Assembly (NCBI GenBank): GCA_964552325.1
Contig: CAZKHA010000006.1
Coordinates: forward strand, 1 to 49,046
Direction: 5' to 3'
DNA length: 49,046 bases
Source of the DNA: CAZKCK01 sp964552325
GTDB lineage: Bacteria; Bacteroidota; Bacteroidia; Bacteroidales; TTA-H9
The stretch's first letter is position 1. Every line of letters starts with the position of its first letter. A program made the translations under genes and the position numbers. Shown in pieces: positions 1-8,494 of this stretch. The notes beneath the pieces are model-generated. The model had not been told where the DNA came from. It was given only the letters and a program-made list of their open reading frames with translations, and did no database searches.

Positions 1-305
1 TCTAAACTTGCATGCTTCATCCTTTAACATTGAACTGTCTTTTGCACTTGATTTATGCCAGTTCCTGTAAAATTATTGTACCGTAACCATGCCATTTCGG
101 GTAAAACGTGTAATTTTGAACGTTCTCAAAGGCTCATCGCCCCTGTGTGCTTTGTAAAAGAAGTAAACACACGGTGTCAATCAAAAAAATGGGACTGAAA
201 GGTGGTTGCATCAAAAGCCCGACATGATCAGATGAACTTTAAGAACACCCCATTTGTAAAACATTTAAGCCCTCATTAAATTACCAAACCACAGAATTGC
301 GTTTT
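1..305. other. non-coding stretch, nothing recognised
   Basis: No convincing reading frame, RNA gene, repeat or terminator hairpin is visible. The only frame entering it is the leader of the gene at 306, which begins with a TTG at 297 that was not preferred. It probably holds the upstream gene's downstream flank and the promoter of the TPR gene, but no clear TAnnTTTG box is seen. Confidence 0.5.
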
Positions 306-1235
306 ATGAACAAAAAAGATAAACAGGAACCCATGACGCCCCAAGCGATGCAAATGTCAACTGCAAAACTATTTGAATACATGCAGCAACAAAACTTTGA
401 GAGCATCGAAGAAATGAACGAATTCTTTGCAAAAAATATTGTGGGCAAGCGTATTGATGAGATTTTACCTGTAGAAAATGGCCCAAAATCAGCCGAACAG
501 CAGTCAGATGATATCATGTATGAGGCTTACAATAGCAATTTAGCAGAAGCCAATGAATTGGTTAAAAAAGCGTTGGAACTCAATCCTGAAAATGTACGGG
601 CTATTACTTTTCTTGCAGATAACGAACCCAAAAAAAGGTTGGCCTTGAAACTGTACAAGCAAGCGGTTGATGTAGGCGCTAAGCAATTGGGTGCCAGTTT
701 TTTTAAGGAAAATACGGGATACTTTTGGGGTTTGGCTCAAACCCGGCCGTTTATGTCGGCCAAGTTTGGCTATGCCAACTGTTTGCTTGCAATGAAAAAG
801 ACCGATGAGGCAATAGCGGAATATACCGAATTGCTTACACTTAACCCGAATGACAACCAGGGTGTACGCTATAATTTTGCTGGAGTGCTATTGTTTAGTA
901 AAAGGTTTAGCGCTTTTTTTGAGCTTTATAAGAAATATAAGGATGAACAAACAACGTTCTGGAATTTCAATTATGCCTTGTATTTATTCGCCACCGAAGG
1001 AGCCACCATGAAAGCTAAAATGGCCCTGGTTAAGGCCAATAAACAAAACAAGCACGTAGTGCAGTTTATGATTGGGCGAAAAAAAATTGTTTTGTATGAC
1101 GACAACTACTATAGTCCAGGCGATGAAAGCGAAGCCAGTGCTTATCTGATTGACACCCTTGAAGCCTGGGTAGCTTGCCCCGGAGTGCTTGAATGGGTAA
1201 AGGATTTTGTTGAAAAAGGGATGAAGCCGAAATAA
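306..1235 (+). CDS. ST7-like tetratricopeptide repeat protein
   Basis: A 309-residue soluble protein with no signal peptide. Helical TPR-like units lie around residues 75-105 and 160-190 (AEANELVKKALELNPENV; TDEAIAEYTELLTLNPND). Between them is FWGLAQTRPFMSAKFGYA, which resembles the FWG-x-x-(E)TRPYMRA signature of the ST7 family and its bacterial TPR relatives. Such proteins are probably protein-protein scaffolds, and no catalytic residues are evident. The ATG at 306 is preferred over an in-frame TTG at 297 because it gives the ordinary polar start MNKKDKQE. It stands alone on this strand, convergent with the response regulator at 1313-1735. The ST7 link rests on the short motif only and the cellular role is unknown. 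Confidence 0.7.
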   Translation: MNKKDKQEPMTPQAMQMSTAKLFEYMQQQNFESIEEMNEFFAKNIVGKRIDEILPVENGPKSAEQQSDDIMYEAYNSNLAEANELVKKALELNPENVRAITFLADNEPKKRLALKLYKQAVDVGAKQLGASFFKENTGYFWGLAQTRPFMSAKFGYANCLLAMKKTDEAIAEYTELLTLNPNDNQGVRYNFAGVLLFSKRFSAFFELYKKYKDEQTTFWNFNYALYLFATEGATMKAKMALVKANKQNKHVVQFMIGRKKIVLYDDNYYSPGDESEASAYLIDTLEAWVACPGVLEWVKDFVEKGMKPK

Positions 1236-1312
1236 TCCACTCAAGCCTCGCACCGAAATGCATATATAGCAGTGAATTGGGCGAGAAAACCTATAAAAAG
1301 AACCAATTTGCC

Positions 1313-1735
1313 TTACGGCTTGTGTTGCTGCAGTTGTACGATTACCTCGCATTCTGTAATCTGTTGCCGGGCTTCCTTGTTCTGCACAGCCAATTGAATA
1401 TACTTCTGCAATTGCCTGAATTCGATGGGCTTGTTCATAAAGCCCAATATATTATACCGTTTAGCCTCTTCTTCAACATCAAAATGGGCCGTAAGCATCA
1501 CCACATCAAAATTGCGATCGGGAAAACGGTCCAGCAATTCAAAGCCATACCCCATTGGAAGAAAATAATCCAGAAAAATCAAATCAGGTAAAACAGTATT
1601 TATTACCTCAAAACCCTCATCAATATTTGCAGCTGTACCAACAATGGCAACCGTATCCTTATAATAATTAACAACAAAATACTCCATTATATCCTTCGGA
1701 GCCATTTCATCATCTATTAAAACTATGCGCAACAT
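1313..1735 (-). CDS. single-domain response regulator (CheY-like)
   Basis: A 140-residue receiver domain with no output domain. The acidic pair is D8/D9, the phospho-acceptor is D56 in LIFLDYFLP, the switch threonine is T82 in VVMLTAH, and the conserved lysine is K102 in MNKP. It should accept phosphate from an unlinked histidine kinase and act by protein-protein contact. No kinase gene is adjacent. The short tail after residue 120 (KEARQQITECEVIVQLQQ) looks helical. The next upstream gene on this strand starts 219 bp away, so the two are probably transcribed separately. The receiver identity is secure; the pathway is not known. Confidence 0.9.
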   Translation of the reverse strand: MLRIVLIDDEMAPKDIMEYFVVNYYKDTVAIVGTAANIDEGFEVINTVLPDLIFLDYFLPMGYGFELLDRFPDRNFDVVMLTAHFDVEEEAKRYNILGFMNKPIEFRQLQKYIQLAVQNKEARQQITECEVIVQLQQHKP

Positions 1736-1953
1736 TTTACGACTATTTAATTTTAATTACTATCTGCCGGTAAAAATACGAACATCGTAACAAAAAAGCA
1801 ATAAAAACTTCATATATTTTGTACAATTATTTTGTTAATTTTTGTAAATAGTTCTTAGGCAACTTGTTATGATTAGGCGGCGAAGTCTAAAAAAACTATT
1901 ATTAGAAGTTAGATAGTGCAGCAAATGTACATCAAATAGCTAAAAAATAGCTT

Positions 1954-3204
1954 CTAATACGTGTTTACAAAACCTATCAATAAGCGCTCAATATCTTCTA
2001 ACTCAGTAAACGGCAATCCTTTCGAAACATCTCCAGGGTCATGGTAATGATTCCATTCGGGGCCCATCGAATAGATGAAAAATGAGGGCACACCCTTTTG
2101 ATAAAAGGGGCAGTGGTCGCTGTTGCATGATTCACCGCGCGATTTTACGGTTCGTACAAACTCATTATCAGCATTTAACTTCACCAACAAATTATACGCC
2201 TTCGGAAAAACATCAGCCTGAACTGCAGTAATTCCTTCGCTGCCTGTGCCTACCATATCTAAATTAATCAAGAACCGTACGCTAGTAAGCTGTATAGGTG
2301 GGTTATTGGCACAATACTTGGCGCCCAACAAACCAGCTTCTTCACCACTTAAAGCTATAAAAACAAGCGAATACCTTGGCTTATTCTTTGCAAAATAGCG
2401 TGCCAAGTCAAGTATTGCTGCCACCCCACTCGCATTGTCGTTAGCGCCCGGAAAAATGGTTTTATTGCCCATCATCCCCAAATGGTCGTAATGAGCCGTA
2501 AATACCATAAAGCTATCGGGCTCAGCTCCTTCAATAATTCCGCCAACATTATTTGTAAGGTATTGAGGAAAAAACTCCTGATCAATTGAAACAGAAATTG
2601 CTTTATTTTGCACGCCAATTCTATTATTCTTGACCTCAAGCACAAAATACGAATTGACCTTATGTCCGTTCGATACCCTCCAAACAAGCCTGTTCGAGCT
2701 ATCCTTCAAAAAAACATACCCTGCTGCAGCCAATATATTAGTATCATTAAACTCTTTATGATATTTGTCAGTAACAACCACACAATTTCGCAAATCTTGT
2801 GATTTCAACAACCGAAAATTGTGGCTGTTTTTCAGGCTATCATTAAGCAGATAACGTAACTCAAATACTCCGTTTGTTTTGGGCGAACTTAACGAAACCA
2901 TATAATCGGAAGCCGGCGTAAGTTTTTCACCATCAACCTTTAAGGTTAAGGTGCCCGGAAAGGTGTTCATAGGGAAGGAGTATTCTTGCAAGTAATTATT
3001 AAACAAGGGTTTTAATCCGATACGCTGCATTTCATTAGCCAGGAATGTTGCGGCTTTATAATCACCTTTACCAACATATCCCCTGCCTTTCATTTTTTTT
3101 GCGCAGAGTTTGTTTACTATTTCGTGTGCATAGGCTTTCTCTTGAGCATTTAAGCCGATAGAAAGTACTAGCAAGGCCGCTGCCAAAATAAAAATTTTAC
3201 GCAT
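1954..3204 (-). CDS. secreted M28-family metallopeptidase
   Basis: A 416-residue protein with a signal peptide (MRKIFILAAALLVLSIGLNA, cleavage near residue 20). The M28 di-zinc site is visible: H238/D240 in FTAHYDHLG, D256 in GANDNASG, the catalytic E288/E289 in LSGEEAG, D316 in INLDMVG, and a C-terminal HYHDPGD. M28 enzymes of Bacteroidota are exported aminopeptidases; the periplasm or cell surface is likely. No T9SS sorting domain is present. It begins 12 bp downstream of the nitrilase gene on the same strand, so the two are probably co-transcribed. The exact substrate cannot be read from the sequence. Confidence 0.93.
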   Translation of the reverse strand: MRKIFILAAALLVLSIGLNAQEKAYAHEIVNKLCAKKMKGRGYVGKGDYKAATFLANEMQRIGLKPLFNNYLQEYSFPMNTFPGTLTLKVDGEKLTPASDYMVSLSSPKTNGVFELRYLLNDSLKNSHNFRLLKSQDLRNCVVVTDKYHKEFNDTNILAAAGYVFLKDSSNRLVWRVSNGHKVNSYFVLEVKNNRIGVQNKAISVSIDQEFFPQYLTNNVGGIIEGAEPDSFMVFTAHYDHLGMMGNKTIFPGANDNASGVAAILDLARYFAKNKPRYSLVFIALSGEEAGLLGAKYCANNPPIQLTSVRFLINLDMVGTGSEGITAVQADVFPKAYNLLVKLNADNEFVRTVKSRGESCNSDHCPFYQKGVPSFFIYSMGPEWNHYHDPGDVSKGLPFTELEDIERLLIGFVNTY

Positions 3205-3215
3205 ATTTTATAATT

Positions 3216-4034
3216 CTAAAATAATTCAAATGTATCCCAATCTAACATAGCAGCAAATGATTCGCGGTATTGCTGCAATTCGCTAAGTGATAATTCTACT
3301 TCCAAAATCCCTGGTGTATTTGCCGGAAGTTGTGCCATGATTTGTCCTTTGTAGTCAATAACCATGGTGTCGCCTGAATGTGTAATCCCATTGCCGTCAA
3401 TTCCACATCTGTTTATTCCAATTACATAGGCTTGGTTTTCTATTGCCCTGGCAATCAAAAGCTGTTTCCATGCATAGCTGCGAGCTTCGGGCCAATTAGC
3501 ATGGTAGGTTAAAACATCATAAGCAAACTTATCCTGCTTATAGGTATTACGCGCCCAAACCGGGAAACGTAAATCATAGCAAATCAATGGCTTGATATTC
3601 CAACCATTACATGAAGCCACAAGGGTTTTATTGCCTCCAACCAGATGTGTATGCTCACCGGCCATCCTGAATAAATGGCGTTTATCGTACATGCCTACCA
3701 TTCCTTCTGGGCTAGCCCATAGCAACCTATTGCTAACCTTGCCTACTTCATTAATTAATAGGCTGCCTGCAATGTGGCTGTTGGTTTGAAGGGCTTTGGC
3801 CAGCATCCAGTTCACGCTGGGGCCGTTCATTGATTCAGCCAACTGTTTTTTTACGATTGAAAACCCCGTTGTGTACAACTCGGGCAACAGCCATAAATCG
3901 GTTGCTGGGCCTGTATCCATCATCGCATCTACTATCGAAAGGTTAGCTGCGGGGTTTTCCCATTGCAAGTTGAATTGCAGGCATGATATTTTTAATTTGT
4001 CAGTAATTGTGCTCGTCATAATATTGGTTGGCAT
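3216..4034 (-). CDS. carbon-nitrogen hydrolase, omega-amidase (YafV/NIT2)-like
   Basis: A 272-residue nitrilase-superfamily enzyme. The catalytic triad is E52 (LLPELYTTGF), K118 (MYDKRHLF) and C152 (ICYDLRFPVW). The FRMAGEH stretch after the lysine and the Arg-Phe-Pro after the cysteine are typical of the omega-amidase branch, which hydrolyses 2-oxoglutaramate or 2-oxosuccinamate in metabolite repair. It is cytoplasmic. The M28 peptidase gene follows closely. A second possible start is the ATG five codons downstream (MTSTITDKLK), and the true start is uncertain between them. The family call is firm; the exact substrate follows from resemblance. Confidence 0.88.
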   Translation of the reverse strand: MPTNIMTSTITDKLKISCLQFNLQWENPAANLSIVDAMMDTGPATDLWLLPELYTTGFSIVKKQLAESMNGPSVNWMLAKALQTNSHIAGSLLINEVGKVSNRLLWASPEGMVGMYDKRHLFRMAGEHTHLVGGNKTLVASCNGWNIKPLICYDLRFPVWARNTYKQDKFAYDVLTYHANWPEARSYAWKQLLIARAIENQAYVIGINRCGIDGNGITHSGDTMVIDYKGQIMAQLPANTPGILEVELSLSELQQYRESFAAMLDWDTFELF

Positions 4035-4090
4035 TCCATCTAAAATATTCTTACGTTGGCGGGGTTTAATTTACATGATGGATACTAGGG

Positions 4091-4098
4091 CAAAAGTA
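4091..4098 (-). promoter_or_regulatory. possible -7 box for the nitrilase/M28 operon
   Basis: Read on the minus strand this is TACTTTTG, an exact fit to the Bacteroidota TAnnTTTG -7 consensus, 57 bp upstream of the nitrilase start. A -33 element at the ideal distance is not clear. It lies back-to-back with the pgk promoter. Confidence 0.4.
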
Positions 4099-4140
4099 CG
4101 CCAAATTGGGTTCAAAAAAAACGTGCCGGCCTTGCAGGGT

Positions 4141-4172
4141 TTTGCTTATAACGGATTTATATCGTACCTTTG
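4141..4172 (+). promoter_or_regulatory. pgk promoter (TTTG-N20-TACCTTTG)
   Basis: TTTG at 4141-4144 and TACCTTTG at 4165-4172 are separated by 20 bp and match the primary sigma-factor consensus of Bacteroidota. The expected transcript start is near 4180, about 25 nt before the pgk ATG. This supports the ATG at 4205 over the upstream in-frame start at 4106, which would lie ahead of the promoter. Confidence 0.7.
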
Positions 4173-4204
4173 CAAAGAAACAGGTTATACTTAACTTATT
4201 ATAT

Positions 4205-5395
4205 ATGAAAACTATAGACAGTTATGATTTTAAAGGGAAGCGCGCCCTTATAAGGGTTGACTTTAATGTTCCCCTGAACGAAAAATTTGAAATAACCGAT
4301 ACCACCCGTATTGATGCAACCTTGCCAACTATTGCCAAGATTTTGGGAGATGGAGGTTCAGTTATCCTGATGTCGCATCTGGGCAGGCCCAAAGATGGCC
4401 CTGTTGAAAAATACAGCCTTAAGCACATTGTTGGCTATCTTAGTGCCAAAACCGGTAAAACAGTGAAGTTCGCCGACGATTGTATCGGGCAATCAGCAAT
4501 TGACTTGAGCAAGCAGCTCCAACCGGGCGAGATACTATTGCTCGAAAACTTGCGATTTTACAAAGAAGAAGAAAAAGGCAATGAAGCTTTTGCCGAAAAA
4601 TTGGCTGCACTTGGCGATGTATATGTAAACGATGCTTTTGGCACCGCACACAGGGCGCATGCTTCAACGGCTGTAATTGCGAAATTTTTCCCAACATCCA
4701 AAATGTTTGGGTATGTAATGGGCAACGAACTGGCTGCCCTTAAAAAGGTTCTCGAAAGCAACGAAAAGCCTTTTACCGCAATTTTAGGCGGCGCTAAAGT
4801 TTCAGGCAAAATCGAGATCATAAAAAACCTACTTCCTAAAGTAAACAACCTGATAATTGGAGGTGGAATGATGTTTACATTTATTAAGGCATTAGGCGGA
4901 AACGTTGGCAATTCGCTCATTGAGGAAGAATTGATGCCAGTAGCCTTAGAAGCACTGGAACAAGCAAAACAGATGGGTGTTAACATTTATCTGCCTGTGG
5001 ATACCGTGGTTGCAGATAAATTTGATAACGAAGCGAATAAAAAGGTTTGCAGTGTAAACGAGATACCCGATGGTTGGATGGGCTTGGATATTGGACCTGA
5101 GTCATGCAAGCTATTCGATAAGGTTATTCAATCCTCAAAAACCATCCTTTGGAACGGCCCAGCAGGTGTTTTTGAAATGAGCAGCTTTGAAGAAGGAACC
5201 AAAGCTATGGCACTCAGCATTGCAAAAGCAACAAGTTTAGGCGCTTACTCCTTAATTGGTGGAGGTGATTCGGTTGCTGCCATTAATAAATATCATTTGG
5301 CCGATCAAGTTAGTTATGTATCAACAGGCGGTGGCGCTATGTTGGAATACATCGAAGGAAAAGAACTTCCAGGCGTGTCGTTTGTAAACGAATAA
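4205..5395 (+). CDS. pgk: phosphoglycerate kinase
   Basis: A 396-residue cytoplasmic glycolytic enzyme that transfers phosphate between 1,3-bisphosphoglycerate and ADP. Signatures in order: RVDFNVPL, the substrate-binding LMSHLGRPK, LLLENLRFYKEEE, FGTAHRAHAST, the AILGGAKVSGKI hinge, the nucleotide-site WNGPAGVFE, and the C-terminal GGGDSVAA with STGGGAMLEY. Length is that of a normal bacterial PGK. The frame is open 33 codons upstream, but the promoter at 4141-4172 and family length fix the start at MKTIDSYDFKGK. A hairpin terminator follows at 5421, so it appears monocistronic. Confidence 0.98.
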   Translation: MKTIDSYDFKGKRALIRVDFNVPLNEKFEITDTTRIDATLPTIAKILGDGGSVILMSHLGRPKDGPVEKYSLKHIVGYLSAKTGKTVKFADDCIGQSAIDLSKQLQPGEILLLENLRFYKEEEKGNEAFAEKLAALGDVYVNDAFGTAHRAHASTAVIAKFFPTSKMFGYVMGNELAALKKVLESNEKPFTAILGGAKVSGKIEIIKNLLPKVNNLIIGGGMMFTFIKALGGNVGNSLIEEELMPVALEALEQAKQMGVNIYLPVDTVVADKFDNEANKKVCSVNEIPDGWMGLDIGPESCKLFDKVIQSSKTILWNGPAGVFEMSSFEEGTKAMALSIAKATSLGAYSLIGGGDSVAAINKYHLADQVSYVSTGGGAMLEYIEGKELPGVSFVNE

Positions 5396-5420
5396 TTTGC
5401 AAACAATTGATTATCAATAG

Positions 5421-5452
5421 AAAGCCCTTTCAGTTTTTGACGGGGCTTTTTT
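5421..5452 (+). terminator. intrinsic terminator of pgk
   Basis: AAAGCCC at 5421-5427 pairs with GGGCTTT at 5443-5449 around a 15-nt loop and runs into a T tract, 26 bp after the pgk stop codon. Confidence 0.75.
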
Positions 5453-5630
5453 GTTTAACACTTTTTTAACCCAAAGCGTTGATTTTAGCTACTATTTGTC
5501 GTAAATTTACACCCTCGCTTTTTTGATTGTGTTTGTGTACTAAAATGCATCTTAAGCACTTTGCAGGCAACTATAGGTTCCCGGCAATACGGTATCTCAG
5601 TTAAAAGTAGTCATATAGCTCCTTAAACGG

Positions 5631-5996
5631 ATGAAAAACATATTATTGGTTGATGATGATGCTTCTTTTTCCAATGGACTAAAAATCCTATTGGAGAAGA
5701 ACGGCTTTGCAACTGATGTGGCCGCAAGTGGAGACGAAGGGCTGCAACGTTTTAGTTCAAAAGAATATGACTTAATGATAACTGACATACGAATGCCCGG
5801 CAGCGATGGCTTAAAACTAATTACCGAAGTTCGTAAACGCTCGCACACCATTCGTATCTTGGCTATGTCGGCCGGTGGCTACGTACCGGCAGAAGACTAC
5901 CTAAGGATATCAAAATTGTTTGGCGCCAACGCTGTGCTAAACAAACCTTTCACCTTCGAGCAATTGCTTCAAGAAGTACGACAACTTATGCTCTAG
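5631..5996 (+). CDS. single-domain response regulator (CheY-like)
   Basis: A 121-residue receiver with acidic residues D8-D10, phospho-acceptor D52 in MITDIRMPG, switch serine S80 in LAMSAGG, and K105 in LNKPF. It has no output domain, so signalling is by binding a partner. No histidine kinase is in the window. It is not closely similar to the receiver at 1313-1735 (different switch residue and insert GYVPAEDY), so the two are not a recent duplication. It is flanked by 235 bp upstream and a separate MATE promoter downstream, so it is probably a single-gene unit. Confidence 0.9.
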   Translation: MKNILLVDDDASFSNGLKILLEKNGFATDVAASGDEGLQRFSSKEYDLMITDIRMPGSDGLKLITEVRKRSHTIRILAMSAGGYVPAEDYLRISKLFGANAVLNKPFTFEQLLQEVRQLML

Positions 5997-6052
5997 TTTA
6001 TCAAAGACAACTTGCTAGTATGCACCTATACCGCTTTACCTTAGGTAAAGGC

Positions 6053-6085
6053 TTGAATGTATGATGCCAAGAATCGTTATTTTTG
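6053..6085 (+). promoter_or_regulatory. promoter of the MATE exporter gene
   Basis: TTG at 6053-6055, a 22-bp spacer and TATTTTTG at 6078-6085 fit the Bacteroidota consensus. It falls inside the longest reading frame of the MATE gene (ATG at 6057), so that ATG is probably untranslated and a start near 6123 is favoured. Confidence 0.5.
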
Positions 6086-6122
6086 CAAACGCTACAAAAC
6101 CCTTCATCCAATCTTTTGTATT

Positions 6123-7460
6123 TTGAATCAAAGCAGCGAGGTAAGCTACAAAACTATTTTGACGATGGCACTGCCCATCATGCTCAGCCTAGCAGCACAA
6201 AATGTTGTTAATGTTACCGATACAGCATTTTTAGGGCGATTGGGTGAGGTAGAATTGGGTGCCTCGGCCATTGGTGGCTTGGTTTATATTGCCATTTATA
6301 TGTTAGGTTTTGGTTTTGCAACAGGCGCACAAATCTTAATGGCTAGGCGCAACGGCGAAAACCAATTGAAAGAATTAGGGAGTATTGCCAACCACTCATT
6401 TGTTGGCTTACTGGTATTTGCTGTCTTTTTTCTGATAGTTGTGCTTGCCTTCCTCGATTCCTTTCTAAATCAGTTTGTAAAATCCGATGCAATCCGAGAG
6501 GCTTGTAGCACTTTTTTGGAATACCGGATGTGGGGTATCGTTTTCGCTTTTCTCAATGCCTGCTTCCGCTCATTCTATGTTTCAATCACCCGAACCCGCG
6601 CCCTGGGTTATTCATCTGCCATTATGGCTATTAGTAATGTAATACTTGATTATGCTATGATTTTTGGGCATTGGGGATTCCCTGCCATGGGGATTGCAGG
6701 AGCCGCCATAGCATCCGTTATTTCAGAAGCCATTGCATTCGCTTTCTTTATAGTTTATACCAATCGAACGCTGGACGTAAGCAAGTTCGGGCTTTTTAAG
6801 TTTAGGAATTTGAAATTCTCAGTTATTAATTCCACCCTAAACTTATCGGTGTGGGTTATGATACAAAACTTTCTTTCATTGGGTGGTTGGTTGGCGTTTT
6901 TTATGATTGTTGAAAAAACAGGTGAACGCAACCTCGCCGTTTCAAACATCGCACGAAGCATTTACCTGGTATTAATGATCCCTATTTGGGCCTTTGCCAC
7001 CACTATCAATTCATTGGTTAGCAACTCAATAGGAGCCGTAGGGCACTCGCAGGTGTTTGGTATCATCAAAAAAGTATTGTTGCTTAACACATCCTTGGTA
7101 ACCATAGTTGCAGCTTTTGCGGTTTTATTTCCCGAAACTATTCTAAGCATCTATACTTCTGATGCAGAACTTATAAAGGCTAGTATTCCTACCTTTTATA
7201 TTATTTGCGGGGTGATGATTCCTTTTGCCGTGGCTATCACCTTGTTTCAAGCCACAACCGGCACAGGCAATACCATAACCGCCATGCTTATTGAGCTGAT
7301 AACTATCCTACTATATTTAGTCTATTCATGGTTTTTTGCCTTACAATTGCATCAGCCCATCCACTTGGTTTGGACAGCAGAATTCTTCTATTTTATCATT
7401 ATCGGAAGCTTGTCGTACCTTTACCTTAAAACAGGTAAATGGAAAAACAAGGTTATTTAA
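6123..7460 (+). CDS. MATE family multidrug/cation antiporter
   Basis: A 445-residue polytopic inner-membrane protein of about 12 helices. The MATE signature is seen in ALPIMLSLAAQNVVNVTDTA, followed by FLGRLGEVELGASA, and a second half opens near NLSVWVMIQNFLSLGG. These transporters export drugs or metabolites using Na+ or H+ gradients. The start chosen is the TTG at 6123 (protein begins NQSSEVSYKTIL after the initiator): it lies downstream of the promoter box at 6078-6085 and gives the usual family N-terminus. An ATG at 6057 would add 22 residues with no family counterpart, and an ATG at 6165 is a shorter alternative. The substrate is unknown. Confidence 0.92.
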   Translation: MNQSSEVSYKTILTMALPIMLSLAAQNVVNVTDTAFLGRLGEVELGASAIGGLVYIAIYMLGFGFATGAQILMARRNGENQLKELGSIANHSFVGLLVFAVFFLIVVLAFLDSFLNQFVKSDAIREACSTFLEYRMWGIVFAFLNACFRSFYVSITRTRALGYSSAIMAISNVILDYAMIFGHWGFPAMGIAGAAIASVISEAIAFAFFIVYTNRTLDVSKFGLFKFRNLKFSVINSTLNLSVWVMIQNFLSLGGWLAFFMIVEKTGERNLAVSNIARSIYLVLMIPIWAFATTINSLVSNSIGAVGHSQVFGIIKKVLLLNTSLVTIVAAFAVLFPETILSIYTSDAELIKASIPTFYIICGVMIPFAVAITLFQATTGTGNTITAMLIELITILLYLVYSWFFALQLHQPIHLVWTAEFFYFIIIGSLSYLYLKTGKWKNKVI

Positions 7461-7505
7461 CCCAAATTTCCATTGAATTGGGTTTCAAGAGCAACTTCAA
7501 ATAGA

Positions 7506-7513
7506 TACCTTTG
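7506..7513 (+). promoter_or_regulatory. possible -7 box of the lipid kinase gene
   Basis: TACCTTTG is an exact TAnnTTTG match and lies 30 bp before the ATG at 7544. The -33 region holds only a weak TTTC/TTG. The box overlaps the in-frame TTG at 7511, which argues against that start. Confidence 0.5.
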
Positions 7514-7543
7514 TCACTTTTTTGTAACGCAAATTTCATACTG

Positions 7544-8494
7544 ATGTCTGCTATCGCACAACCTCATACTTGGATGGTTATACTTAACCCTAATGCTGGA
7601 AATAGAAAGGCAGCTAAAGACTGGCCGCATTTGAGCCATTTACTAAAAAAACATGGTATAGCTTACGAGTATTTGCAAACAGATCATAAAGGACATGCCA
7701 CCAGCCTAACCCAGCAAGCCATTGAACGCGGTTTTAGGTATTTTCTGGCCATAGGCGGCGATGGCACCTTAAACGAAGTTGTTAATGGCATTTTTGATCA
7801 AGCAGTACCAACTTCCGAATTTAAAGTAGCAATGATTCCTGTTGGAACTGGCAACGATTGGTGCCGAACCTTCAAAGTGCCATTCGATTACGCTGGCGCA
7901 ATAAAACTTGTAGCTGAGGGTAATTCTTTTTTGCAGGATGTTGGCTTGGCATCTTATTATGATGGCATAAGCCCAAAACAACGTTATTTCGTAAATATTG
8001 CTGGCATGGGCTATGATGCTGAAGTTGCACGCAAAACCAATCTCCGAAAAGACGAAGGCAAAGGTGGCCCTTTATCCTATTTAATAAGTTTATTTACCAG
8101 TTTATTGTACTATAAATTCACAAAAGTTACCGTAAAAACAGAGCATGACACCTATTCATGCAAAGCCTTCAGCCTAAGCATAGGAATTTGCAAATACAAT
8201 GGCGGTGGCATGAAACAACTGCCCAATGCTATTCCCAATGATGGCATTTTTGACTCAACCCTCATAAAAAAAATCGGAAAATTTACCGTTATCACGCAAT
8301 TAAAAAACCTTTACGATGGTTCTTTTATAAGTCATCCTAAAATTAAGACATTCAAAGGAAAAACCTTTCGGGTTGAATCAGATCCAGCTGTTCTATTGGA
8401 AGTTGATGGCGAATCGATGGGGCATTCTCCCTTTGAATTTACCATTTTGCCTACTTGCCTCAATGTTATTGTACCTAAAGGAATTACCTTTTAG
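7544..8494 (+). CDS. YegS/DagK-type lipid kinase
   Basis: A 316-residue protein of the diacylglycerol-kinase catalytic family. It has the phosphate-binding NPNAG near the N-terminus, the nucleotide motif GGDGTLNEVVNG around residue 75, IPVGTGNDWCRTF around residue 100, and the C-terminal VEVDGE-type motif (LLEVDGESMG). It should phosphorylate diacylglycerol or a related membrane lipid at the cytoplasmic face. The start is the ATG at 7544 because a promoter box ends at 7513. The 3' end overlaps the convergent M1 peptidase gene by 11 bp. The lipid substrate is not determined. Confidence 0.9.
   Translation: MSAIAQPHTWMVILNPNAGNRKAAKDWPHLSHLLKKHGIAYEYLQTDHKGHATSLTQQAIERGFRYFLAIGGDGTLNEVVNGIFDQAVPTSEFKVAMIPVGTGNDWCRTFKVPFDYAGAIKLVAEGNSFLQDVGLASYYDGISPKQRYFVNIAGMGYDAEVARKTNLRKDEGKGGPLSYLISLFTSLLYYKFTKVTVKTEHDTYSCKAFSLSIGICKYNGGGMKQLPNAIPNDGIFDSTLIKKIGKFTVITQLKNLYDGSFISHPKIKTFKGKTFRVESDPAVLLEVDGESMGHSPFEFTILPTCLNVIVPKGITF

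Noticed and set aside
1277..1591. 104-codon + strand frame opposite the response regulator
   Set aside because: Antisense shadow of the receiver gene; its protein has no recognisable pattern while the minus-strand gene has all receiver residues.
4440..4986. Long frames on the minus strand opposite pgk
   Set aside because: Shadow frames: the + strand encodes a complete, unmistakable phosphoglycerate kinase.
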